Positions 1-9,217 of a stretch of 64,000 bases of DNA are shown one piece after another. Position 1 is the first letter of the stretch. Every line of letters starts with the position of its first letter. The DNA comes from Nocardia yamanashiensis NBRC 100130 (lineage in GTDB: Bacteria; Actinomycetota; Actinomycetes; Mycobacteriales; Mycobacteriaceae), in assembly GCF_001613325.1 (NCBI RefSeq), contig NZ_BDCD01000041.1:19162-83161 (forward strand). Reading direction: 5' to 3'. The notes beneath the pieces were generated by a model. It made no database searches. It saw only the letters and a list, made by a program, of their open reading frames with translations, and had not been told where the DNA came from. A program made the position numbers and the translations under genes.

Positions 1-465
1 GACATCATCCACCGCATGCGCGGCCCGATGGATCCCGCGACCGCGGAAGCCCTCTACCGCTACAGCGCCCGCCTCGGCACCACCCTGCAGATGCGCGAGG
101 AGATGTGGCCGCCGACCCGGGACGCCTTCTACGCGTACTGGGAGGAGAACCTCGCCGAACGCACCATCGACGACCCGACCCGCACGTACTTCAATGCGCT
201 GGCCGACCTGAAGATGCTGCCCTGGCCCATGCAGGTGCTGTTCGGCGGGCTGCATCGCTTCATCGTGACCGCGCTGCTCCCGCCGCATCTGCGGGCGGAG
301 ATGAACATGAGCTGGTCGGCGCGGGACGAGCGCGTCTTCGGCCGCCTGCTGCGCGCCCTCTCGGCGGTCTGGCGGGTGCTGCCCGGCCCGCTCCGCCTGT
401 TCCCCTACAACTTCTATCTCGCGGATATGCGGCTGCGACGCCGCCTGGGACGGCCGCTGGTCTAG
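1..465 (+). CDS. MpaB/DUF2236-family oxygenase-like protein, C-terminal part (5' end outside window)
   Basis: The reading frame is open from the first base and ends at a TAG at 463-465, so only the last 154 residues are seen. The stretch has the alternating Trp/Arg-rich helices typical of the MpaB/Lcp (DUF2236) family, with MREEMWPPTRDAFYAYW near the start and LFPYNFYLADMRLRRRLG at the end. Members are haem-binding oxygenase-like proteins, and most have no proven substrate. The catalytic part lies upstream of the window. A strong hairpin follows the stop. The family call comes from pattern recognition only, and the substrate is unknown. Confidence 0.6.
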   Translation, partial: DIIHRMRGPMDPATAEALYRYSARLGTTLQMREEMWPPTRDAFYAYWEENLAERTIDDPTRTYFNALADLKMLPWPMQVLFGGLHRFIVTALLPPHLRAEMNMSWSARDERVFGRLLRALSAVWRVLPGPLRLFPYNFYLADMRLRRRLGRPLV

Positions 466-486
466 GGGTGGACCGTGCAGCGGCCG

Positions 487-527
487 GTGCGGGCGGGCAG
501 GAGAACCGGACTCCTGCCCGCCCGCAC
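487..527. terminator. Bidirectional hairpin terminator between convergent genes
   Basis: A perfect 17-bp inverted repeat (GTGCGGGCGGGCAGGAG and its complement, 7-nt loop) lies between the stop of the MpaB-like gene and the stop of the proline dehydrogenase gene. The following TGTATTTC is only weakly T-rich. The position between two convergent stops supports a shared terminator. Confidence 0.8.
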
Positions 528-533
528 TGTATT

Positions 534-1481
534 TCAGCCGCGATCGGCCAGGGCGCGCAGGAAGAAGCCGAGGTTGGCGGGGCGTTCGGCCAAGCGGCGC
601 ATGAGATATCCGTACCACTGGTTGCCGTACGGGACGTAGACGCGCAGTGCGTGCCCCTCCGCCACCAGGCGCCGTTGTTCGGCATCGCGAATCCCGTAGA
701 GCATCTGGAATTCGAAATCGCCTGGGCCGCGCTTGTTCTCGGCCGCGAGCCGCAGCGCCGCCTCGATCATGGCCGGATCGTGCGAGGCGATCATGGGATA
801 CCAGCCGCCGCGCAGCAGCACCGCCAGGCAGCGCAGATAGGAGCCGTCCACGTCGGAGCTCTTCTGATACGCGACCGACTCCGGTTCCTGATACGCCCCC
901 TTGCACAACCGGATTCGAGTCCCGGACGCCGACAGTTCCCGCGCTCGCACCTCGGCTTGCCGCAGATAGGTCTGCAATGCCACTGCGAGCCAAGGGAATT
1001 CGGCCCGCGCCAGCCGCACCGCTTCCAGGGTGTCCTCGGTGGTGGTGTGGTCCTCGGCGTCCACGGTCACCCAGACCCGGGATTCGACCGCCTTGACGCA
1101 CAGCTTGTGCAGGTTCTCCGCGGCGATGGCGGGGCCGTCTTCACCGAGCGACTGCCCGAGCGCCGACAGCTTCACCGACACTTCCACCCGCGGCGTCGGC
1201 CCGTCGGGCAGATCCAGCGCCGCCAGATCGTCGATGAGCGAAACGTATTCCGCCACCGCCGCGTTCGCCATGGCCGGATCGGCGGTGTATTCGCCGAGGA
1301 AGTCGACGCTGACCATGCGCCCGCTGTCCAGGAGCTCCCGCACCACGGGGATGAGTTCCGCGCGCGTCTCCCCCGCCACGAACCGCCGCACCACGGCCGC
1401 CGTGATCGGCACCTTGGTGACGGCCTGTTTCATGCGCGCTGATCCGGCCGCCGCCAGGATCACCGGCCGCAGCGGATTCAC
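534..1481 (-). CDS. pruB: Proline dehydrogenase (monofunctional)
   Basis: This 315-residue FAD enzyme oxidises proline to pyrroline-5-carboxylate, the first step of proline catabolism. Family landmarks are in order: KLSALG at 104-109, DAEDH at 141-145, RLCKGAY at 191-197, EFQMLYG at 257-263, and YLMRRLAE at 292-299 with the substrate-binding Arg pair. The length fits the short monofunctional actinobacterial form rather than the fused PutA. It starts with GTG, and that codon overlaps the stop of the upstream pruA gene by 4 bases, so the two are translationally coupled and pass their product directly on. The symbol follows mycobacterial usage. Confidence 0.93.
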   Translation of the reverse strand: MNPLRPVILAAAGSARMKQAVTKVPITAAVVRRFVAGETRAELIPVVRELLDSGRMVSVDFLGEYTADPAMANAAVAEYVSLIDDLAALDLPDGPTPRVEVSVKLSALGQSLGEDGPAIAAENLHKLCVKAVESRVWVTVDAEDHTTTEDTLEAVRLARAEFPWLAVALQTYLRQAEVRARELSASGTRIRLCKGAYQEPESVAYQKSSDVDGSYLRCLAVLLRGGWYPMIASHDPAMIEAALRLAAENKRGPGDFEFQMLYGIRDAEQRRLVAEGHALRVYVPYGNQWYGYLMRRLAERPANLGFFLRALADRG

Positions 1482-3115
1482 GATTCCCCCATGTGCGGAT
1501 ACCGGTAATCGGTGGGCGGCACGAAGGTCTCCTTGAGGGTGCGCGGCGCGACCCAGCGCAGCAGGTTCAGATACGAGCCCGCCTTGTCGTCGGTCCCGGA
1601 GGCGCGCGCGCCGCCGAACGGCTGCTGTCCGACCACCGCGCCGGTCGGCTTGTCATTGACGTAGAAGTTGCCCGCCGTGAATCGCAGTGCGGCCGAGGCT
1701 GCCTCGATGGCTTCCCGGTCACGCGCGAAGATCGCGCCGGTGAGCCCGTACGGCGCGGCGGTGTCGACCAGGCGCAGCACGTCCGCGAACCCGTCGGGCC
1801 GGCTGTCGTCGTAGATGTACACCGATAGGATCGGCCCGAAGTATTCGGTCCCGAACGATTCGTCGCCCGGATCGTCGCTGAGCAGCACGGTGGGCCGCAC
1901 GAACCAGCCTTCACTGTCGTCGTACACCCCGCCCGCCGGTATGGCGATGCCCTTGCCCTTGGCGCGCACGATGGCTTTCACGTTCTTGTCGTAGGCGCGG
2001 CTGTCGATCAGCGCACCGCCGAAATTCGACAGGTCGGACACATCGCCGTAGCTCAGTTCCTCGGCCTGGGTGAGGAATTCGTGCCCCATTTGCCGCCACA
2101 CCGATTTGGCGATGTAGGCGCGCGAGGCGGCCGAGCACTTCTGCCCCTGGTATTCGTAGGCCCCGCGAATCAGGGCGGTGCGCAGCGCATCCGGCTCGGC
2201 CGAGGAGTGCGCGACGATGAAGTCCTTGCCGCCGGTCTCGCCGACCAGCCGCGGATAACCCTGGTAGCGGTCGATATTCGCCGCGACCTGCTGCCACAGG
2301 TGATGGAAGGTGCGGGTGGATCCAGTGAAATGTATGCCCGCCAGGCGCGGATCGGCCAGTGCCACCTCCGACAGCTGCGCCCCGTCGCCGGTGACCATAT
2401 TGATCACCCCGGGCGGCAGCCCCGCCGCTTCCAGCAATCGCATGGTGTAGAACGCCGAAAGCGTCTGCGTCGGTGAGGGTTTCCAGACCACGGTATTGCC
2501 CATGAGCGCCGGTGCGGTGGGCAGATTCCCGGCGATGGCGGTGAAATTGAACGGCGTGATGGCGTACACGAACCCTTCCAAGGGCCGGTAGTCCATCCGA
2601 TTCCATACGCCCGCACTCGATTCCGGCTGCTGCGCCAGGATCTGCCGGGCGAAGGCCACATTGAACCGCCAGAAGTCGACCAGCTCGCAGGGGGCGTCGA
2701 TCTCGGCCTGCTGCACCGTTTTCGACTGGCCGAGCATGGTGGCCGCGGCGATGGTCTCCCGCCACGGCCCGGCCAGCAGGTCGGCGGCTCTCAGCAGGAC
2801 GGCCGCGCGTTCCTCGAAGGTCAGCGCCCGCCAGCCCGGTGCGGCGGCGGTGGCGGCGTCGATGGCCGCCTGGGCTTCGGAGTGATTCGTATTGGTGTAG
2901 GTCCCCAGAACATGACGGTGCCGGTGCGGCATGACGATATCGAAGCGCTCGCCTGACCCGGGCTGGTGTTTGCCGCCGATGACGAGCGGCACATCCACGG
3001 ACCCGGAGGAGATTTCGGCGAGCCTGCCGGTGAGCAGTTCACGTTCGCGACTCCCCGGTGCATAGGAATGCACCGGTTCATTGCTCGGATTAGGGACAAC
3101 CGTGACAGCGTCCAT
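1478..3115 (-). CDS. pruA: 1-pyrroline-5-carboxylate (L-glutamate gamma-semialdehyde) dehydrogenase
   Basis: This NAD-dependent aldehyde dehydrogenase converts glutamate semialdehyde to glutamate, the second step of proline breakdown. From the ATG at 3115 the protein has 545 residues, the usual family size. A longer reading from 3154 adds 13 unconvincing residues. Asn190 (in TPFNF), the general base Glu293 (in VGETGGKDF) and the nucleophile Cys327 (in YQGQKCSAASR) are all present. The gene precedes pruB with a 4-base overlap. No PruC-type regulator lies next to the pair. The symbol rocA is also used for this gene. Confidence 0.95.
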   Translation of the reverse strand: MDAVTVVPNPSNEPVHSYAPGSRERELLTGRLAEISSGSVDVPLVIGGKHQPGSGERFDIVMPHRHRHVLGTYTNTNHSEAQAAIDAATAAAPGWRALTFEERAAVLLRAADLLAGPWRETIAAATMLGQSKTVQQAEIDAPCELVDFWRFNVAFARQILAQQPESSAGVWNRMDYRPLEGFVYAITPFNFTAIAGNLPTAPALMGNTVVWKPSPTQTLSAFYTMRLLEAAGLPPGVINMVTGDGAQLSEVALADPRLAGIHFTGSTRTFHHLWQQVAANIDRYQGYPRLVGETGGKDFIVAHSSAEPDALRTALIRGAYEYQGQKCSAASRAYIAKSVWRQMGHEFLTQAEELSYGDVSDLSNFGGALIDSRAYDKNVKAIVRAKGKGIAIPAGGVYDDSEGWFVRPTVLLSDDPGDESFGTEYFGPILSVYIYDDSRPDGFADVLRLVDTAAPYGLTGAIFARDREAIEAASAALRFTAGNFYVNDKPTGAVVGQQPFGGARASGTDDKAGSYLNLLRWVAPRTLKETFVPPTDYRYPHMGES

Positions 3116-3168
3116 AACCCAGGCTAACGCGGGACGGCCCTGCTCACCGGGCACGGCGCGCCCCGGCG

Positions 3169-4773
3169 CTACTTCAGGTCATTGGCCACGATGTTCTCGA
3201 TATTGCGTTCTGCCAGGGCGGTAATGGTGACGAACGGGTTCACCGTGGTGCTGCCCGGGATCAGCGATCCGTCGATCACGTACAGCCCCTTGTACCCGTT
3301 GAGCCGTCCGTAATTGTCGGTGGACTGGTTCAGCACGCAGCCGCCGAGCGGGTGGTAGGCGAAGTCGTCGCCCCAGGTCTTGTACAGCCCGAACAGATCG
3401 GTCCGGTAGATCGTCCCCTCCTTGGAATTGATCTTGTCGAAGACCTTCTTGGCGGAATCGATACTGGTCTGGTTCCACGCGGTCTGCCAGTTCAGATCCA
3501 CCCCGCCGGTGCCGGAGTTGAAGGTGAACTTGCCGCGGTTCGGGTTCTTGGTGATGGCCAGGTACAGGCTGATGAACGTCTCCAGCCCGGCCGGGATCGG
3601 CGAGACCTCGGCGAACACCGGCGCGCTGGCATCGGCCCAGTTGTCGATGCCCAGGCACGGAATGCAGGACTGCAGGCTGCCGGTGTCGTCCCACACGTGA
3701 TTGGCCCGCGCCACCATCACATTGCCGTTGTTGCCCCAGTTCGTCCCCACCGAATCCGCGAGGTCCTTCAGCTTGCCCTGCGCCTTCATGGCCACCAGCA
3801 GTTTGGAGGTGCCGACGCTGCCGGCCGCGAAGAACACCCGCTGCGCCGTAACCGCCTTGGTGGCAACGGTATTGCCGCTGGTGTCGATCTGGTTCATCTC
3901 GACCTTGTAGCCGCCCTCGGCAGGCGAGACCGCGGTGACCTTGTGCATGGCCGTGATGCCGACCTTGCCGGTGGCGACGGCTTGCGCCAGATAGGTCTTG
4001 TCGAGGGAGTTCTTGCCGTAGTTGTTGCCGTAGATGACCTCGGAGTTGAGCGCCGACCGGGTGACGGTATTGGCCTGCTCCTTCTTCATGTACTCGAAGT
4101 CGTAGACGTTGGGCACGAAGGTCCAGGCGAACCCGGACCGCTCGGCCTGCTTGCGCCCGACCCGCGCGTACTTGTAGCAGTCGGCGCTGTCGAACCAGCT
4201 CTGGTCGATATTGTTCACGCCCAGTGCGGCATTGGCGCGCGGGTAGTAGGTGCTGTACATCTCGCCCGCGTCCACCGAGGGCAGGATGCTCGCGAAGTTC
4301 TCGCGCTTGGGCGTGACGGCCATGCCGCCGTTGACCAGCGAGCCGCCGCCCACCCCGCGCCCCTGGTAGATCTTGATCCCGCTGAACTGCTCGGAATCCA
4401 GCACGCCGGTGTAGCGCGAGATGTCCTTGTTGTAGTCGCCGCCGGAGAAATGATTGATCGGCTGATCGGTGCGGTTGCGCAGCCAGAACGAACGCCCGTC
4501 CGGTTTCAGCATGCCGCAGAAGATCTTTCCGTCCGAGCCGGGCTGCGACCAGGACATGCCCATCTCCACCACGGCCACGTCGATGCCGGCCTGGGCCAGC
4601 CGGAGCGCCGCGACCGCCCCGCCGTAGCCGCTGCCGATCACCAGGGCCGGGACCTTGTCACCATCCGCTAGCTGCTTGGTGGGTAGCGCCTGCGCAGGGG
4701 TGCGCCGGGTCAGCGCCGCACCTCCCACGACGAGGCCGGTGGTGGCAAGGAATGCACGGCGGGTCATGCGCAT
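3169..4773 (-). CDS. Tat-exported cholesterol oxidase-type GMC flavoenzyme
   Basis: This 534-residue protein resembles class I (non-covalent FAD) cholesterol oxidases, which oxidise and isomerise 3-beta-hydroxysterols to 3-keto-4-ene steroids outside the cell. The start at 4773 is favoured because GAGGAG lies 7 bases upstream. The N-terminus MRMTRRAFLATTGLVVGG is a twin-arginine signal ending near AQA at 27-29. The FAD motif GSGYGG is at 47-52. The C-terminus carries YHPLGGC with the catalytic His, and TTVNPF with the conserved Asn. The adjacent proline genes suggest no shared pathway. A related sterol oxidase is possible, but the fold assignment is firm. Confidence 0.85.
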   Translation of the reverse strand: MRMTRRAFLATTGLVVGGAALTRRTPAQALPTKQLADGDKVPALVIGSGYGGAVAALRLAQAGIDVAVVEMGMSWSQPGSDGKIFCGMLKPDGRSFWLRNRTDQPINHFSGGDYNKDISRYTGVLDSEQFSGIKIYQGRGVGGGSLVNGGMAVTPKRENFASILPSVDAGEMYSTYYPRANAALGVNNIDQSWFDSADCYKYARVGRKQAERSGFAWTFVPNVYDFEYMKKEQANTVTRSALNSEVIYGNNYGKNSLDKTYLAQAVATGKVGITAMHKVTAVSPAEGGYKVEMNQIDTSGNTVATKAVTAQRVFFAAGSVGTSKLLVAMKAQGKLKDLADSVGTNWGNNGNVMVARANHVWDDTGSLQSCIPCLGIDNWADASAPVFAEVSPIPAGLETFISLYLAITKNPNRGKFTFNSGTGGVDLNWQTAWNQTSIDSAKKVFDKINSKEGTIYRTDLFGLYKTWGDDFAYHPLGGCVLNQSTDNYGRLNGYKGLYVIDGSLIPGSTTVNPFVTITALAERNIENIVANDLK

Positions 4774-4878
4774 TGAAAGACTCCTCATCGAGTTCCGATG
4801 AGAACCTGTTATAGATGTTGTGAAGAGAACGCGTGTCAGTTTTCGAGCAAGATCGAAAAAAGTTCGGCGGGAACGCAA

Positions 4879-4908
4879 AAGAGCGCACAGCCGAAGCTGT
4901 GCGCTCTT
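4879..4908 (-). terminator. Rho-independent terminator of tRNA-Asp
   Basis: A perfect 13-bp stem (AAGAGCGCACAGC and complement) closes on a UUCG tetraloop on the minus strand and is followed by TTTTGCG. It starts 7 bases after the tRNA 3' end, so it terminates the tRNA transcript. Confidence 0.9.
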
Positions 4909-4915
4909 CTACAAG

Positions 4916-4989
4916 CGACCCTGACGGGACTCGAACCCGCGACCTCCGCCGTGACAGGGCGGCGCGCTAACCAACTGCGCCACAGGGCC
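4916..4989 (-). tRNA. tRNA-Asp (anticodon GUC)
   Basis: The 74-nt cloverleaf can be drawn fully: acceptor stem GGCCCTG/CAGGGTC with one G-U pair, discriminator G, anticodon stem CCGCC/GGCGG with loop CTGTCAC, and T-arm GCGGG TTCGAGT CCCGT. The anticodon GTC reads aspartate codons. CCA is not encoded. The upstream gene on the same strand is dapC, 74 bases away. Confidence 0.96.
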
Positions 4990-5062
4990 TTGCGTGATTG
5001 TTCCGGCCACCCGGGCCGTGCAACGTCGTAGACGCTATCACGACCCCCGTGACGAAATGAAA

Positions 5063-6169
5063 TCAGCTGGTCAGACGATCGGCGGCGGTCGCGATGCGCT
5101 CGTCGGTGGCGGTCAGCGCGATGCGCACGTGCCGCGCCCCGCGGGGACCGTAGAACTCGCCGGGAGCCGCGAGAATGCCGCGCTCGGCCAGCCAGTCCAG
5201 GGTGGTGCGGCCCGGCTCGTCCCGGGTCGACCACAGGTACAGCCCGGCCTCGGAGTTCTCGATCCGGAAACCGGCCGCCTGCAACGCGTTTCGCAATACC
5301 TCGCGGCGCGCCCGGTAGCGCTCGCGCTGCTGCGCCTCGTGGGTGTCGTCGCCGAGCGCGGCGGTCATGGCCGCCTGGATCGGGAACGGCAGCATCATGC
5401 CGGAATGCTTTCGCACCTCCAGCATTTCGGCCACCAGCGCCGGATCGCCGGTCACGAAGCCTGCCCGGTAGCTGGCCAGGTTCGAGGTCTTGGACAGCGA
5501 GTGGATGGCCAGCAGCCCGGTGTGATCACCGTCGCACACTTCGGGATCCAGGATGGAGGCCGCGCGGCCTTCCCACACCAGCCCGAGGTAGCACTCGTCC
5601 GACGCCACGATCGCCCCACGCTCGCGGGCGAATTCGACCACCTTGCGCAGATGCTCGACGCCGAGCACCTTGCCGGTCGGGTTCGACGGCGAGTTGAGGT
5701 AGATCAGCGCGGGCCGCTCCGGGCCGAGCTGGGTCAGCCCGTCGGCGCGCACGATGCGCGAACCGGACAGCAGCGCACCGACTTCGTAGGTCGGGTACGC
5801 GACCTCCGGGATCACCACCAGGTCGCCGGCGCCGAGGCCCAGCAGCCGCGGCAGCCCGGCGATCAGCTCCTTGGTGCCGATCACCGGCAGCACGGCGGCC
5901 GGGTCGACCCCGGTGATGCCGAAGCGCCGCTTCATGGCATCGACCGCGGCCTGCCGTAATTCGGCGGTGCCGTGCGTGGTCGGGTACCCGGGCACCTCCG
6001 CCACGGCGGCCAGCGCCGAACGGATCAGCGGATCCACCGGATCGACGGGGGTGCCGACCGACAGGTCCACGATTCCGCCCGGATGCGAAGCGGCCTTCGC
6101 CTTGACGGAAGCGATGGTGTCCCAAGGGAAATCGGGTAGGAGACTGCTCACCCGGCCACGTGCGGTCAC
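5063..6169 (-). CDS. dapC: N-succinyldiaminopimelate aminotransferase
   Basis: This PLP-dependent class I/II aminotransferase makes N-succinyl-LL-diaminopimelate in the lysine and peptidoglycan-precursor pathway. The 368 residues show NSPSNPTG at 159-166, Asp191 for the pyridine nitrogen, the Schiff-base Lys227 in SLSKTSN, and the Arg of SYRAGF. GTG at 6169 is used here. The GTG at 6151 (VSSLLPDFPW) would fit mycobacterial relatives better, so the first six residues are uncertain. It follows the ferredoxin gene after 6 bases, and mycobacteria keep the same fdxC-dapC pair. Confidence 0.92.
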   Translation of the reverse strand: MTARGRVSSLLPDFPWDTIASVKAKAASHPGGIVDLSVGTPVDPVDPLIRSALAAVAEVPGYPTTHGTAELRQAAVDAMKRRFGITGVDPAAVLPVIGTKELIAGLPRLLGLGAGDLVVIPEVAYPTYEVGALLSGSRIVRADGLTQLGPERPALIYLNSPSNPTGKVLGVEHLRKVVEFARERGAIVASDECYLGLVWEGRAASILDPEVCDGDHTGLLAIHSLSKTSNLASYRAGFVTGDPALVAEMLEVRKHSGMMLPFPIQAAMTAALGDDTHEAQQRERYRARREVLRNALQAAGFRIENSEAGLYLWSTRDEPGRTTLDWLAERGILAAPGEFYGPRGARHVRIALTATDERIATAADRLTS

Positions 6170-6175
6170 GCTGGG

Positions 6176-6502
6176 TTACTCGCCTTCGGCCATCGGCGGT
6201 AGCGCGGCGATGAACGGCGGGTCGAAATCGACCTTGCCGACCTTCGTCGCACCGCCCGGCGAACCGAGCTCGTCGAAGAAGTCGACATTGGCGTTGACGT
6301 AACCGGCCCACTGATCCGGGGTGTCGTCTTCGTAGAAGATGGCCTCCACCGGGCAGACCGGTTCACATGCACCACAGTCCACGCACTCGTCCGGTTGGAT
6401 GTACAGCATGCGGCCGCCCTCGTAGATGCAGTCCACGGGGCATTCTTCGATGCACGCCTTGTCCTTCACGTCAACGCACGGTTCAGCGATGATGTACGGC
6501 AC
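6176..6502 (-). CDS. fdxC: 7Fe ferredoxin (3Fe-4S/4Fe-4S)
   Basis: This 108-residue cytoplasmic electron carrier has a seven-iron pattern. Cys9, Cys17 and Cys50 should hold the 3Fe-4S cluster, and Cys21, Cys40, Cys43 and Cys46 the 4Fe-4S cluster; Cys25 matches the free Cys known in this type. The acidic C-terminal half is typical of actinobacterial FdxA/FdxC. An inverted repeat lies about 30 bases upstream. The redox partner cannot be read from the sequence. The fdxC symbol rests on matching gene order with mycobacteria (next to dapC, near fbiC). Confidence 0.93.
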   Translation of the reverse strand: MPYIIAEPCVDVKDKACIEECPVDCIYEGGRMLYIQPDECVDCGACEPVCPVEAIFYEDDTPDQWAGYVNANVDFFDELGSPGGATKVGKVDFDPPFIAALPPMAEGE

Positions 6503-6531
6503 TGCCGCTCTCCTAGTCTGTCCTCACATGC

Positions 6532-6561
6532 GGGATACTCCGCCCCGCGAAACAGTATCCC
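6532..6561. promoter_or_regulatory. Inverted repeat upstream of the ferredoxin gene
   Basis: GGGATACT and AGTATCCC form an exact 8-bp inverted repeat around a 14-nt spacer. It sits 30 bases before the ferredoxin start in the fbiC-fdxC gap, where the ferredoxin promoter should lie. An operator is more likely than a terminator for fbiC, because fbiC ends downstream of it on the same strand. No known regulator consensus was recognised. Confidence 0.35.
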
Positions 6562-6613
6562 GGTCCGAACACATTACCTCTGGTCAGCCTGCCCTAACTT
6601 GCTCGGGCGGGGC

Positions 6614-9217
6614 TCAGCCGACCGACAGCGAAACCGGGCTCCGATGCGGCGGTACGCCATAGGTGGTGGTGCGCTGGCGCACCGGACGGCCGATGCCCGA
6701 CGCGATCTCCGTCAGTTCCGCGACCGTCTTGGCGGATCCGTGTTCGGAACCGGCCATGCGGGAGATGGTCTCCTCCATGAGCGTGCCGCCGAGGTCGTTG
6801 GCGCCGCCGTTGAGCATCAACTGGGTGCCCTTGGTTCCCAGTTTCACCCAGCTGGTCTGAATATTGTGAATCCGCCCGTGCAACATGATGCGCGCGAGCG
6901 CGTGGGCGGCGCGATTGTCGCGCACCGTGGGACCGGGCCGGGACGCGCCGGCGAGGTAGAGCGGGGCGCTCTGGTGCACGAACGGCAGCAGCACGAATTC
7001 GGTGAATCCGCCTGTCTCGTCCTGGATTCCGCGCAGCACATTGAGGTGGCCGACCCAGTGCTTCGGGTTGTCCACATGCCCGTACATCATGGTCGAGCTG
7101 GAGCGAATGCCCAGCTTGTGGGCGGTGGTGATGACCTCCACCCAGGCCGAGGTGGGCAGTTTGCCCTTGGTCAGCACCCAGCGCACCTCGTCGTCGAGGA
7201 TCTCGGCGGCGGTGCCCGGAATACTGTCCAGCCCGGCCTCTTTCAGCGCGGCCAGCCAGTCGTGAATGCTCTGCCCACCTCGAGAAGCCCCATTGACGAC
7301 TTCCATGGGACTGAACGCGTGCACGTGCATGGACGGCACCCGCGCCTTGATGGCCCGCACCAGGTCGGCGTACCCGGTCACCGGCAGTTCGGGATCGATG
7401 CCGCCCTGCATGCAGATCTCGGTCGCGCCTTCGACGTACGCCTCCCAGGCGCGGTCGGCGACCTCGGACGCGCTCAGTGTGAAGGCGTCGGCGTCGCCCT
7501 TGCGCTGGGCGAAAGCGCAGAAGCGGCAACCGGTGTAGCAGATATTGGTGAAGTTGATGTTCCGGTTCACGATGTAGGTGACATCGTCGCCGTTGGTGTC
7601 GCGGCGCAGCTGATCGGCGAAGGCCGTGATCGCTTCCAGCGCCGGGCCGTCCGCGGTGGCCAGCGCCAGGTACTGCTCGTCGGACAGCCCGGCCGGATCC
7701 TTCTCGGCGGCGCGCAGGGCGGCCAGCACATCGGAGTCGAAGCGTTCCGGCGCGGCGGCGGCCAGCTCGTTCACCTGTTCGCGAATGGTCTCCCAGTCGC
7801 CGAACGCGCCCAGGGCATCGTCGACGAGCCCGGAATCGCTGCGGGACTCGGTGTTCCGGCCCTCGGTGTCGATGGCGGTATTGAGATCGACGCGGCCGAC
7901 CGACTCCCAGTCGTGATCGGGTTCCTGCCACGGCAGCCCGGCCGGATTGACCTCGCGGGCCAGGCCGGTCACCGGATCGGCGAGCGCCGCCACATGCCGG
8001 GAGACGCGCGGATCGATCCAAGGATGGCCCGCCAGCACGTATTTCGGGTGCGCAGTCAGGCGCTCGGTGAGTACGTAGCCGGCGTCGGCGGTGACCTGCG
8101 CCAGCACCTCCAGGTTCGGCCAGGGCCGTTCCGGGTTCACATGGTCGGGAGTCAGCGGCGACACCCCGCCCCAGTCGTCGATGCCCGCGTCGATGAGCGC
8201 GCGGCATTCGTCCAGGGACACCAGGTTCGGCGGCGCCTGGATGCGCATCTTGGGGCCGAGCAGCAGGCGCGCCACGGCGATGGTGGCGCGGAACTCCTCG
8301 AGATCGGCGTCGGGGGTGTTGCGCATGGCGGTGTCGTGCTTGGCCAGGAAGTTCTGCACGATCACCTCCTGCACGTGCCCGAAAGCCTTGTGCGCCTTGC
8401 GGATCGCCATGATCGACTCGGCGCGTTCGGTGAGGTTCTCGCCGATCCCGACCAGGATGCCGGTGGTGAACGGGACCGAGAGCCTGCCCGCGTCGGTGAG
8501 CGCGCGCAGCCGGACCGCCGGATCCTTGTCCGGGCTGCCGTAGTGCGCCTGGCCGGGTTCGGTGAACAGGCGGGTGGAGGTGGTCTCCAGCATCATGCCC
8601 ATGGACGGGGCGACCGGCTTGAGGCGGGACAGTTCCGCCCAGGTCATCACACCCGGATTCAGGTGCGGCAGCAGGCCGGTCTCCTCCAGTACGCGAATCG
8701 ACATGGCGCGCACGTAGTCCAGGGTGGAGTCGTAGCCGCGTTCGTCGAGCCACTGGCGGGCCTCGGGCCAGCGTTCCTCGGGACGGTCCCCGAGGGTGAA
8801 AAGCGCTTCCTTGCAACCCAGTTCGGCGCCCTTGCGGGCGATCTCCAGGACCTCGTCGGGTTCCAGGTACATGCCGCGGCCCTCGGCACGCAGCTTGCCG
8901 GGGACGGTGACGAAGGTGCAGTAGTGACACTTGTCGCGGCACAGGTGGGTGAGCGGGATGAAGACCTTGCGCGAATAGGTGATCGGCAAGGGGTCACCGG
9001 CGTATCCGGTTTCCCGCAGTCCGGCATCGCGGACCCGCGCGGCGGAGGTGGTCAGATCTTCCAGATGCGCACCCCTGGCGTGCAGCAGCACCACCGCCTC
9101 ATCGAGGTTGAGCGTCGCTCCATCGCGAGCCCGGCGCAGTGCCCGGCGCATCGCCGACTCACTGGGCGGGTTCGGAGGCAGGCTCGGGTTCGCTAGGTCC
9201 GTCACGCCATCGATCAT
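6614..9217 (-). CDS. fbiC: FO synthase, fused CofG-CofH (two radical SAM domains)
   Basis: This enzyme joins tyrosine to 5-amino-6-ribitylaminouracil to make FO, the deazaflavin core of coenzyme F420. The 867-residue protein has two radical-SAM halves: CRDKCHYC (Cys 93, 97, 100) in the CofG half and CYTGCRFC (Cys 560, 564, 567) in the CofH half. Fusion of the two is usual in actinobacteria. Start choice is uncertain. The ATG at 9217 has a weak GGATGG before it, and an ATG at 9253 or a start at 9319 is also in frame. The likely F420-dependent nitroreductase at 19410 is a possible cofactor user in this window. Confidence 0.95.
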   Translation of the reverse strand: MIDGVTDLANPSLPPNPPSESAMRRALRRARDGATLNLDEAVVLLHARGAHLEDLTTSAARVRDAGLRETGYAGDPLPITYSRKVFIPLTHLCRDKCHYCTFVTVPGKLRAEGRGMYLEPDEVLEIARKGAELGCKEALFTLGDRPEERWPEARQWLDERGYDSTLDYVRAMSIRVLEETGLLPHLNPGVMTWAELSRLKPVAPSMGMMLETTSTRLFTEPGQAHYGSPDKDPAVRLRALTDAGRLSVPFTTGILVGIGENLTERAESIMAIRKAHKAFGHVQEVIVQNFLAKHDTAMRNTPDADLEEFRATIAVARLLLGPKMRIQAPPNLVSLDECRALIDAGIDDWGGVSPLTPDHVNPERPWPNLEVLAQVTADAGYVLTERLTAHPKYVLAGHPWIDPRVSRHVAALADPVTGLAREVNPAGLPWQEPDHDWESVGRVDLNTAIDTEGRNTESRSDSGLVDDALGAFGDWETIREQVNELAAAAPERFDSDVLAALRAAEKDPAGLSDEQYLALATADGPALEAITAFADQLRRDTNGDDVTYIVNRNINFTNICYTGCRFCAFAQRKGDADAFTLSASEVADRAWEAYVEGATEICMQGGIDPELPVTGYADLVRAIKARVPSMHVHAFSPMEVVNGASRGGQSIHDWLAALKEAGLDSIPGTAAEILDDEVRWVLTKGKLPTSAWVEVITTAHKLGIRSSSTMMYGHVDNPKHWVGHLNVLRGIQDETGGFTEFVLLPFVHQSAPLYLAGASRPGPTVRDNRAAHALARIMLHGRIHNIQTSWVKLGTKGTQLMLNGGANDLGGTLMEETISRMAGSEHGSAKTVAELTEIASGIGRPVRQRTTTYGVPPHRSPVSLSVG

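Noticed and set aside
105..1442. 445-codon plus-strand frame opposite proline dehydrogenase
   Set aside because: It is antisense to a clear enzyme gene, Arg/His/Pro-rich and without any family pattern, as expected of a high-GC shadow frame.
4916..4989. tRNA as an integration (att) site
   Set aside because: No duplicated tRNA 3' end, integrase or foreign-looking island was seen nearby.
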